Shown in pieces: positions 43,972 through 51,313 of a stretch of 64,000 bases of DNA. Below the pieces are notes generated by a model. The model saw only the letters and a list, made by a program, of their open reading frames with translations, searched no databases and had not been told where the DNA came from. The position numbers and the translations under genes are program-made. Positions within the stretch are counted from its first letter, which is position 1; each line of letters starts with the position of its first letter. This DNA is from an uncultured Alphaproteobacteria bacterium (GTDB taxonomy: Bacteria > Pseudomonadota > Alphaproteobacteria > RF32 > CAG-239), in contig CAKQUG010000005.1 of the NCBI GenBank assembly GCA_934277545.1, positions 95,558-159,557 on the forward strand. The letters are read 5' to 3'.

Positions 43972-45021
43972 TTAATCCTTTGTTTGCGGTTGCGGGTTAT
44001 TCAGCTGTAAAATCGGCAATAAATTGCCTTTTTGCGCCGGATCAACAATTACCTTGTTAGACTTTTGCAAAACATCTTCCAATGCTTCTAAATACATTTT
44101 TTTGATTGTAACTTCTTTACCTGACTTATAAGCCGCATAAACCGACGCGAATCTGTCCGCCTCACCCTGTGCCTTGTTAATCGTTGTTGCCTTATAAGCC
44201 TCGGCATCCTGCAAAATTTGCGCCGCTTTACCGCGTGCTTTCGGCAAAACCTCGTTGCGATAGGCTTCAGCCTCGTTTTTAAAACGTTCCATATCGGCTT
44301 TGGCACGTTGAACTTCATTAAACGCATCAACCACTTCTCTCGGCGGGTCGGCTTTTTGCAGTTTCACACGAACAATCTGAATACCGGCACCAAATTCGTC
44401 AAGCACTCTTTGCAGTTCATCTTTAGTGTCATCTTCAACCTTGCCGCGGTCGCCGGTAATTATCGGCTGCATTTCCGATTGTCCGACAATTTCACGCAAT
44501 ACAGACTGTGCCGCAACGCTGACAGTGGCATCGGGACTGCGCATACTAAACAAATAATCCTTGGCGTCTTTTATTTTCCAAACAATGGTAAGGTTTATAT
44601 CCACAATATTTTCATCTCCGGTCAACATGTGGCTTTCCGTAAACGCATTATTGCGATAATCGCGATTTTCCGCCGAGCCCAAATTTATACTGCGCTCTTG
44701 TGTTACATTTACTTTTATTACATTTTCTACCGGATACGGCAGATGATAATGCAAACCGGCATCAGTGGTGTCAACATAGCGACCAAAGCGCAAAATCACG
44801 CCTTGTTCACTTGGCTGCACCTGATAGAATCCAGACACCAGCCACAATGCAAACAAAAGCAAAAAAGCATATTTGAACCAGCCCCCGAAATTATCTTTTG
44901 AATTATGCATATCGGCTATTTTACTGAAATCAACGATTTTATTTTTTCTAAACATTTCGCCGCCCAAAGACCAACCGTCTTTATCGCCGCCGTTGTCCCA
45001 TGGATTTATTTTTTTTACCAT
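43972..45021 (-). CDS. hflK: HflK, SPFH-family regulator of FtsH
   Basis: 349 residues from the ATG preceded by AAAAGGAAA; an ATG 33 bases earlier overlaps that site. N-terminal Gly/Asp/Lys-rich MVKKINPWDNGGDKDGW, a membrane helix (WFKYAFLLLFALWLVSGFY), the SPFH domain (QPSEQGVILRFGRYVDT) and a helical C-terminal region. Heteromer partner of HflC. Confidence 0.95.
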   Translation of the reverse strand: MVKKINPWDNGGDKDGWSLGGEMFRKNKIVDFSKIADMHNSKDNFGGWFKYAFLLLFALWLVSGFYQVQPSEQGVILRFGRYVDTTDAGLHYHLPYPVENVIKVNVTQERSINLGSAENRDYRNNAFTESHMLTGDENIVDINLTIVWKIKDAKDYLFSMRSPDATVSVAAQSVLREIVGQSEMQPIITGDRGKVEDDTKDELQRVLDEFGAGIQIVRVKLQKADPPREVVDAFNEVQRAKADMERFKNEAEAYRNEVLPKARGKAAQILQDAEAYKATTINKAQGEADRFASVYAAYKSGKEVTIKKMYLEALEDVLQKSNKVIVDPAQKGNLLPILQLNNPQPQTKD

Positions 45022-45121
45022 AATTTTTCCTTTTATTTTAAATAATTCTTGCAATAAGATAGCCTACATATTAGATAAAAACAATTAAGGAACAGTGAAT
45101 ATCCACATTATGGAGATAATA

Positions 45122-46120
45122 ATGACACCCGAGGAAATCAAAAAAATCTGCCGGCAATTCTATCCGATTGAAAATATAGCCGGCATTAAAGAGCTTGGCA
45201 ACCGGCTGATTATTGAGTTTAAAAACCTGGCTGAAAATACTAATGCAACTGCAGAGTTAAAACAGAAATTGGCCGCCGCTCTGCCGGATAAAAAAATCTC
45301 CGTGGTGTTTGTGGAAGACAAAAACGCCAACCTCGGCACCAACGCCATTGAAAAATGGCGATTGCCGACAGTTAAAAAAATTATCGGAGTTGCATCAGGT
45401 AAAGGCGGTGTCGGTAAATCCACCACTGCGGTAAATTTAGCTTTAGCTTTGGCGCATGAGGGCAAAAAAGTGGCCTTGGTCGACGCGGATATTTACGGTC
45501 CGTCAATTCCGACAATGTTGGGCTATGAAGGACAACCGCTGCTTTCTGACGACGGGCGAACCTTCAATCCGTTTGAAACTTACGGCATAAAATCTATTTC
45601 AATCGGTTCGTTAATCAGCCGCGACACCCCGATAATTTGGCGCGGCGTTAAAATCAGCGGAGCCTTGGAACAGCTGATGACACAAACCAACTGGGGTGAA
45701 ACAGACATTATGGTTATTGATATGCCGCCGGGAACCGGAGATATTCAAATTACTTTGTCGCAGCGCGTGGAAATAAACGGCGTGGTTATTGTTTCCACAC
45801 CGCAGGATATTGCTTTGATAGACGCCATTAAAGGCGTAAATATGTTTAAGAAAACCGGCACGCCGATTTTGGGCATTATCGAAAATATGAGCTATTTTAT
45901 TTGTCCTTGCTGCGGCGAGCGGTCGGATATTTTCGGACATAAAGGCGCCAAGCAGACCGCCGAAAAAATGGGCGAAACCTTTTTAGGCGAAATTCCGCTG
46001 GATATGGCAATCCGCCAGAATGCCGACAAAGGCACTCCGATTGTAATTTCCGCACCGGATAGTCCGTATAGTCAGGCTTATTTAGATATTGCCGGAAAAA
46101 TAATCCGACGAATCGGATAA
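45122..46120 (+). CDS. Mrp/ApbC-type iron-sulfur carrier ATPase
   Basis: 332 residues from the ATG with GGAG six bases upstream; two earlier in-frame starts lack this. N-terminal DUF59-like region (MTPEEIKKICRQFYPIENIAGIKE), then the deviant Walker A of the MinD/Mrp class (ASGKGGVGKST), switch DADIYGPSIPT, DMPPGTGD, and the CxxC pair FICPCCGE that binds a bridging [4Fe-4S] cluster. Scaffold or carrier in Fe-S protein assembly, relevant to complex I. Divergent from hflK. Confidence 0.93.
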   Translation: MTPEEIKKICRQFYPIENIAGIKELGNRLIIEFKNLAENTNATAELKQKLAAALPDKKISVVFVEDKNANLGTNAIEKWRLPTVKKIIGVASGKGGVGKSTTAVNLALALAHEGKKVALVDADIYGPSIPTMLGYEGQPLLSDDGRTFNPFETYGIKSISIGSLISRDTPIIWRGVKISGALEQLMTQTNWGETDIMVIDMPPGTGDIQITLSQRVEINGVVIVSTPQDIALIDAIKGVNMFKKTGTPILGIIENMSYFICPCCGERSDIFGHKGAKQTAEKMGETFLGEIPLDMAIRQNADKGTPIVISAPDSPYSQAYLDIAGKIIRRIG

Positions 46121-46269
46121 AGACTTAGGTAAAAAATATCAAATGGCTGAGCTTAAAAACTCCGCCTCATTATACTATGCTATTTCAATAGAAAGATGAT
46201 GATTTTAAAAAGATAAATAAGTATCCGAACAAGTTTATCATACATTATCCTTTCCGTCCATTCAGCCTG

Positions 46270-47022
46270 TTAATAATCAAATTCCCAGGTCAGCACACAA
46301 TATTCCTCACCAGTTTCACAAGCACCGCAAACCCGTTCTATATCACTGAGTTTAATGGTGCTGAAACAAAGATTTTCTCCGCCGCAATATTTGTCATTGT
46401 AATAATAATTTGAGCGTTTGTAATATTTGGAACGATACACACCGGCATAATAAATTTGCTCGTGCAACGGAACCAAAACATCACGCCAAAAGGCTTTGCA
46501 TAGCTGCCCCGAAAAAGTCGGAGATATGGCATCGCCTTGGTCTGACACCGAACTTGCGCCAAACAACAAAGTCAAAACAACACGTTTACTGCGCGTAAAA
46601 ACAGAAATGGTATTACCTAAAGAATCGGACAAATTTTGATGTCCGGCATAATCTTCGGCTTTAGTCCAACTTGCCGGAATAACATTCATAGCGGTTAAAG
46701 TCGGCAATAAATCATAACGAATATCCTCTCCTTTTAATTTTTCAAAATCACTTAAATGTTCAATTATACCCTGCATTAAGTAGCTGTATTCACCTATAAT
46801 TTTATTAGTTTTCCACTTTTCCATAGCTTTGGAGTATCCGGCAATTCCACCGACACTCAGCACGGCGATAATCGCCAACACTCCCAGCATTTCTACCATA
46901 CTGCGACCGACCTCACCTTGTTTTTCGTCATTACTTCGCTGTACTTGCAATGACGATAGAGAACGGGAGGAAGTGTCAAATGCCCTACTCTTTCTTCTTA
47001 AAAATTCTATACCTTTCAACAC
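46270..47022 (-). CDS. type IV prepilin-like protein
   Basis: 250 residues from a GTG with AAGGAG at ideal spacing. A 38-residue leader precedes the processing site G|RSMVEMLGVLAIIAVLSVG (Glu at +5), then a pilin-type helix and a C-terminal domain with paired Cys (KYCGGENLCFS, RVCGACETGEEYC). The leader is long, basic and partly encoded by an interspersed repeat (SSRSLSSLQVQRSNDEK), so the repeat was inserted in frame without destroying the gene. A close relative of the prepilin at 36041-36886. It is preceded by a perfect 38-bp palindrome that touches its ribosome site. Confidence 0.85.
   Translation of the reverse strand: MLKGIEFLRRKSRAFDTSSRSLSSLQVQRSNDEKQGEVGRSMVEMLGVLAIIAVLSVGGIAGYSKAMEKWKTNKIIGEYSYLMQGIIEHLSDFEKLKGEDIRYDLLPTLTAMNVIPASWTKAEDYAGHQNLSDSLGNTISVFTRSKRVVLTLLFGASSVSDQGDAISPTFSGQLCKAFWRDVLVPLHEQIYYAGVYRSKYYKRSNYYYNDKYCGGENLCFSTIKLSDIERVCGACETGEEYCVLTWEFDY
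46926..46973 (-). repeat. interspersed repeat, CTCTATCGTCATTGC family, copy 2 (in prepilin leader)
   Basis: On the minus strand it reads CTCTATCGTCATTGCAAG followed by a AGCGAAGTAATGACG end; CGTCATT and AATGACG are terminal inverted repeats. It matches copy 1 at 20153-20198 and contributes in-frame residues to the leader of the prepilin. Confidence 0.7.
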
Positions 47023-47035
47023 GTTGTTTCTCCTT

Positions 47036-47073
47036 GAGTGTGTAAAAATAACGACCGTTATTTTTACACACTC
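47036..47073. promoter_or_regulatory. perfect 38-bp palindrome before the prepilin, possible operator
   Basis: Two 18-base arms (GAGTGTGTAAAAATAACG and its complement) with a two-base centre. It ends at the AAGGAG of the prepilin gene. On the minus strand a TATAAT lies upstream at 47120-47125, so the palindrome would be in the 5' untranslated region. No T run follows, which argues against a terminator. The central AACGACCGTT recurs at 53371-53380 and, reversed, at 47193-47202. Confidence 0.6.
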
Positions 47074-47302
47074 CGAACAAACGGCTGAAAATTCTTAAAA
47101 ATCAGCAAAAAACAGCGTAATTATAAAAAGTTATTGCAAAAACCTATAACCTTTGATAATTTGCAAAAAGAAGCTATTTTAAAGTCCGATTTAAACGGTC
47201 GTTTTTTTTACACATTTTTGATTGCATTACAGATTTAGGTCGCACAAATATCCCCTTATTACCAGCATCCAAATAAAAAATGAAAAAATTGACAGAAAAA
47301 TA

Positions 47303-47331
47303 TTGACAAAAGAAAAAACATTTGTTAAACA
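47303..47331 (+). promoter_or_regulatory. promoter of candidate structured RNA
   Basis: TTGACA, 17-base spacer, TAAACA with a TG one base before the -10 hexamer (extended -10). A second TTGACA lies 14 bases upstream. Confidence 0.6.
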
Positions 47332-47337
47332 GGACAG

Positions 47338-47574
47338 TAACGAATGAATTATTGTACGTATTATTTTTATTTACGTACTAAAGTCTTTTTCTTCATTGTG
47401 ATAATGCGGAATCTTGACTTAGCCATAGTTTTTAGAATTGCTCTTCTGCTCTGTTGTGAAACACGGCAGAAGTATTTGGAAAAATCACAAATATTTCTAT
47501 AATTGTCATTTTGCGATGTTAATTTCAAAATGCGCCTCGCCCTTGTTTTTTTAGAAAACACGGCGAGTTTTTTT
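47338..47574 (+). ncRNA. candidate ~237-nt structured RNA upstream of map
   Basis: Occupies most of the 674-base gap between the prepilin and map. After the promoter come hairpins GTACGTA/TACGTAC (47354-47378), CTTCTGC/GCAGAAG (47443-47472), TATTTG/CAAATA (47473-47493) and CATTTTG/CAAAATG (47507-47532), then a classic terminator: CTCGCC...TGTTTT pairs with AAAACA...GGCGAG, followed by seven T residues. No family recognised; motifs of RNase P RNA, tmRNA and SRP RNA were not seen. Whether it is transcribed is inference. A 64-codon basic frame on the opposite strand is not favoured. Confidence 0.55.
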
Positions 47575-47696
47575 ATTTTCCACCGCTATCTTTTTGTTTT
47601 TATTTTACATAACATGTTATTATCTCTCTTAGCTCTTGTCTTTTATTGCAGAATGTTATATGTGTGAATGAAATGAGTTAAGGGAGATTTTTTATT

Positions 47697-48497
47697 ATGG
47701 TTCGCACAAATAAAAACGGTATTAAAATTTACGGAGAAGAAGATTTTGCCGGTATGCGCAAAGCCGGAAAAGTAGCGGCTGAATGTTTGGATTATATTGC
47801 AGATTATGTGCAAGTCGGCGTTTCCACCGGCGAACTTGACGACCTTTGCAATGAATTTATGAAAAGCAAAGGCGCAGTTTCGGCTTGTATCGGCTATCAC
47901 GGCTATCCGAAAGCGACCTGTATTTCCATCAATCAAGTAATTTGCCATGGTATTCCGGACTATGAACGCAAGCTGGCGGACGGCGATATATTAAACATTG
48001 ATGTAACGGCGATTGTAGACGGTTATTTCGGCGACACCAGCCGTATGTATTTTGCCGGAAAGCCGAAAGTTAAAGGCAAACGCCTGTGTGATGTAACATA
48101 CGAATGTATGATGCGCGGCATAGATGTGGTTAAACCGGGAGCGCATTTCGGCGACATTGGCGCTGTGATTGAAGAATACGCCCACAAATACGGCTATTCA
48201 GTGGTTGATATGTTTTGCGGACACGGCGTCGGCAAGGTTTTTCACGATGAACCGAATGTTATGCATTGCGGCGTAAAGGGAACCGGTCCGATTATGGAAG
48301 AAGGTATGATTTTTACGATTGAACCGATGATTAACATGGGAAAAAAAGACGGTGTTATTCTTTCTAACGGTTGGACTGCCGTTACCTGCGACCATGCTTG
48401 GTCGGCACAGTTCGAACATTCCATGGGCGTAACTAAAGACGGCTGCGAAATTTTTACCTATTCACCGAAAGGTATGGACAAACCGCCTTATAAATAA
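47697..48497 (+). CDS. map: methionine aminopeptidase, type I
   Basis: 266 residues. Removes the N-terminal Met from nascent proteins. Metal ligands lie in NIDVTAIVDGYFGDTSR (two Asp), CGHGVGKVFHDEP (His), and TIEPMINMG (Glu), with the final Glu in FEHSMGVT-type text (AQFEHSMGV). No extra N-terminal domain. Preceded by GGGAG. It is 9 bases before radC. Confidence 0.95.
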   Translation: MVRTNKNGIKIYGEEDFAGMRKAGKVAAECLDYIADYVQVGVSTGELDDLCNEFMKSKGAVSACIGYHGYPKATCISINQVICHGIPDYERKLADGDILNIDVTAIVDGYFGDTSRMYFAGKPKVKGKRLCDVTYECMMRGIDVVKPGAHFGDIGAVIEEYAHKYGYSVVDMFCGHGVGKVFHDEPNVMHCGVKGTGPIMEEGMIFTIEPMINMGKKDGVILSNGWTAVTCDHAWSAQFEHSMGVTKDGCEIFTYSPKGMDKPPYK

Positions 48498-48506
48498 GGA
48501 CGTTAA

Positions 48507-49226
48507 ATGACGGACGAACAACAAGACAAGCCATTATATTTAGGGCATAGAGAACGGCTGCGCGTCAGATTTTTAGCCGATAACGGCGCAAGTATGCCGG
48601 ATTATGAAATTTTGGAACTGCTTTTAACAATGTCTATTCCAAGACGAGATGTAAAGCCGCTTGCTAAAAAACTGATTGCCCGCTACGGCGACATCGGCGG
48701 TGTTTTGCACGCTCCGGCGCATGAACTGATTGAGATTTGTGGACTAAGCGTAAATACATTGGCACTGCTGAAAGTTGTGGCGACTTGTGCACTGCGTTCG
48801 TCAAGCGCTTGTTTTTCGGACAGCGACCAGCCGATTATCGCCTATTGGGATCAATTTGAAGATTATTGCCGCCAGCTTATGGCTTATAACGATGTTGAGG
48901 AATTTAGAGTATTTTTCTTTGACGACGCGCTGCATTATAAAGGAAACAGATTGATGAACACCGGAACTGTTAATAAAACTATGGCGCACCCGCGGGAAAT
49001 TATAAAAGCGGCGCTGGATAACAAAGCGGTGATAATTGTTTTAGCGCATAATCATCCGTCCGGCGAATGCAAGCCGTCGGCCGCCGATAAGCAGCTGACC
49101 GAAGAAATCAAAATGGTGGCGGAGGCTATGGATATTGAAGTTTACGACCATTTGATTGTAACCAGAAACGAGATTTTCAGTTTCCGAAATTCCGGGTTAA
49201 TTTATCCAAGAAAAAGAAAAATCTGA
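48507..49226 (+). CDS. radC: RadC family protein
   Basis: 239 residues. Helix-hairpin-helix-like N-terminal half (PDYEILELLLTMSIPRRDVKPLAKKL) and a JAMM/MPN metal domain with HNHPSGECKPSAADKQLT. The family's role is unsettled; despite its name it is not clearly a repair protein. The order map-radC is seen in other alphaproteobacteria. Confidence 0.92.
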   Translation: MTDEQQDKPLYLGHRERLRVRFLADNGASMPDYEILELLLTMSIPRRDVKPLAKKLIARYGDIGGVLHAPAHELIEICGLSVNTLALLKVVATCALRSSSACFSDSDQPIIAYWDQFEDYCRQLMAYNDVEEFRVFFFDDALHYKGNRLMNTGTVNKTMAHPREIIKAALDNKAVIIVLAHNHPSGECKPSAADKQLTEEIKMVAEAMDIEVYDHLIVTRNEIFSFRNSGLIYPRKRKI

Positions 49227-49276
49227 AAACCATTTTTCGCACCCTAATTTGTATTTCAAAATTTTGGTAACGAATC

Positions 49277-49305
49277 TTGACAAAAGGCGAACTTCTTTAT
49301 ATACA
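49277..49305 (+). promoter_or_regulatory. promoter of the opgG-X-opgH operon
   Basis: TTGACA, 17-base spacer, TATACA, 38 bases before the opgG start codon, which has GGAG upstream. Confidence 0.75.
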
Positions 49306-49343
49306 ACAAAATAAAGTAAAATTTTAGATGGAGATTTTGCAAT

Positions 49344-50900
49344 ATGTTGAAAAAACTTGTTTTACTGCTGGTTATTGCAGGATTAGGCGCCGGCGCTTGG
49401 TACGGCTGGCAAGAATATAGTGTTCATCAGGAAAATGTCTTAAAGAATCATATTGAAAAAAACTTTTCGTTTGACAGCGTTATCCGCAAAGCGCAGGCAC
49501 TGGCGAACACTCCCTACCAGATTCCGAACACGGCATTACCGGACTCTTTAAATAATTTGAGTTACGACCAGCACCGCGATATTCGTTTCGTGCGCGAAAA
49601 CGGCCCGTGGTTTAATCAGAATTTGCCTTATGAAATTCAATTTTTCCACCTGGGCAACATTTTTCAAATTTCCGTACCAATTAACGAAGTTATTGACGGC
49701 GTATCGCAAAGCATTAAATATTCAAGCAATTTTTTTAACTACGGCAAAAACAATCTCCCGACCGAACAATTTGAAAATTTAGGCTACGCCGGTTTCAGAA
49801 TCCACAGTCCTCTTAACACTTCGGCTTATTTTGACGAACTGGTTACATTTTTGGGGGCCAGCTATTTCCGCGGCTTAGCCAAAGGCCAGAAATACGGGCT
49901 TTCGGCACGCGGACTGGCAATAGACACTGCCGAGATGACCGGCGAAGAGTTTCCGATTTTCAAAGAATTTTGGGTGGAAAAACCAAAACCAAAAGATAAG
50001 TTCATCAAACTTTATGCTTTACTTGACAGCAAAAGCGTAAGCGGCGCTTACAGTTTCAAAATCATTCCGGGAACAAATACCATTATGGACATTGAAGCAC
50101 GTTTGTTCACTCGTGAGAATATCAAAAAAATCGGTATCGCGCCGCTGACTTCCATGTTTTTGTTCGGTGAAAACAACAAGCACGAATTTGACGACTACCG
50201 TCCGGAAGTTCACGACAGCGACGGCTTGCTGATTCACAACGGCAACGACGAATGGCTGTGGCGTCCGCTCGATAATTCCAAACATTTGCGCATAAGCTCT
50301 TTTATGGACAGCAATCCTAAAGGCTTTGGCTTACTGCAGCGCGACCGCGACATTAAAAACTATTTGGATTTTGAAGCTAATTATCAAGACCGCCCTAGCG
50401 CTTGGGTAGAGCCGCTTTCCGATTGGGGTAAAGGCTTTGTGCAACTGGTGGAAATTCCGTCTTTGCAGGAAATTCACGACAATATTGTCGCCTATTGGGT
50501 TCCGAGTGAACAAATACAAGCAGGTAAAGAATATAATTTTTCTTATCGCTTGATTTGGCTTAATGACGTTATGAAAGAAAAAGAGCTGGCCTCCATTGCC
50601 GCCACCCGCACCGGTGTCGGCGGTGTTTCGGGCATAAATCTTGATAACACCGACCGCAAGTTTGTAATTGACTTTGTCGGCAAAGCTCTTAATGAAAAAT
50701 TTGCGGAAAACGGTATTAAACCGCAAGTTTCAACACTTAAAAGCAATATCAACGGCGTCAGCGCCGTATATAACCCGGTTACCAAAGGCATAACCGTTTA
50801 TGTCGACTACCAGCCGAAAGACGGTGATGAAATACGCGTGTCTTTAACAAAAGATGATGAGACAATTTCCGAAGTATGGAGCTATCAATGGTTAAACTGA
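49344..50900 (+). CDS. opgG: OpgG/MdoG, periplasmic glucan biosynthesis protein
   Basis: 518 residues, normal length for OpgG/OpgD. Acts in the periplasm in making osmoregulated glucans, with OpgH. Conserved blocks: YDQHRDIRF near residue 75, AYFDELVTFLGASYFRGL, GLAIDTA, and the C-terminal immunoglobulin-like part. Rather than a signal peptide with a cleavage site, the N-terminus (LVLLLVIAGLGAGAWYGWQEY) looks like a membrane anchor. It overlaps the next small gene by 13 bases. Confidence 0.93.
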   Translation: MLKKLVLLLVIAGLGAGAWYGWQEYSVHQENVLKNHIEKNFSFDSVIRKAQALANTPYQIPNTALPDSLNNLSYDQHRDIRFVRENGPWFNQNLPYEIQFFHLGNIFQISVPINEVIDGVSQSIKYSSNFFNYGKNNLPTEQFENLGYAGFRIHSPLNTSAYFDELVTFLGASYFRGLAKGQKYGLSARGLAIDTAEMTGEEFPIFKEFWVEKPKPKDKFIKLYALLDSKSVSGAYSFKIIPGTNTIMDIEARLFTRENIKKIGIAPLTSMFLFGENNKHEFDDYRPEVHDSDGLLIHNGNDEWLWRPLDNSKHLRISSFMDSNPKGFGLLQRDRDIKNYLDFEANYQDRPSAWVEPLSDWGKGFVQLVEIPSLQEIHDNIVAYWVPSEQIQAGKEYNFSYRLIWLNDVMKEKELASIAATRTGVGGVSGINLDNTDRKFVIDFVGKALNEKFAENGIKPQVSTLKSNINGVSAVYNPVTKGITVYVDYQPKDGDEIRVSLTKDDETISEVWSYQWLN

Positions 50901-51313
50901 AAGTACAAAGCGCTCAAGACATTATTGCAGCCTGCTTAGATTGTTTAGGGCTTGCCAAAGGCACGGCTCAAATTTTTGCCGACGCCTATCCGCAACTAAG
51001 CAGCGGCAACGATATTCCGGCGGAAACAGATGAAATAATTTATCACAAGGCTAAAAAAATTTTTAAAACAAAAATGCCTAAAACTCAGTTGGTGGCTTTA
51101 TATAAGGCGGTTTATATAAATCTGGACTGTGCAAAAAAATACGGTGTTGCCCCATTACTTCCGGATTTTGAAAATGCTGATTTTGATAAAAGCATGCGGG
51201 CTTCCGCAATTATTCCGGCACCATCTTATAAACTGTCCGAAATGCCGACTCAAGAAATATCGCCAATTCATTTTCGTAAAAACAAATCTGCCAAAAAAGG
51301 GGAAAAGCTGTGA
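50888..51313 (+). CDS. small hypothetical protein between opgG and opgH
   Basis: 141 residues from the ATG with GGAG upstream inside the opgG end. Soluble, slightly basic, no signal peptide; no family recognised. Contains helical blocks (AQDIIAACLDCLGLAKGTAQIFADAY, KTQLVALYKAVYINLDCAKKYG) and a basic tail. It overlaps opgG at its start and opgH (GTGA) at its end, so it is translationally coupled to both, which suggests a role in glucan synthesis; this is inference. Confidence 0.78.
   Translation: MVKLKVQSAQDIIAACLDCLGLAKGTAQIFADAYPQLSSGNDIPAETDEIIYHKAKKIFKTKMPKTQLVALYKAVYINLDCAKKYGVAPLLPDFENADFDKSMRASAIIPAPSYKLSEMPTQEISPIHFRKNKSAKKGEKL

Noticed and set aside
47367..47561. 64-codon, very basic minus-strand reading frame in the gap before map
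   Set aside because: GTG start without a ribosome site, covers the hairpins and terminator of a plus-strand RNA candidate, and no recognisable protein family. A ribosomal-protein identity was considered because of the basic composition but no L or S protein motif fits.
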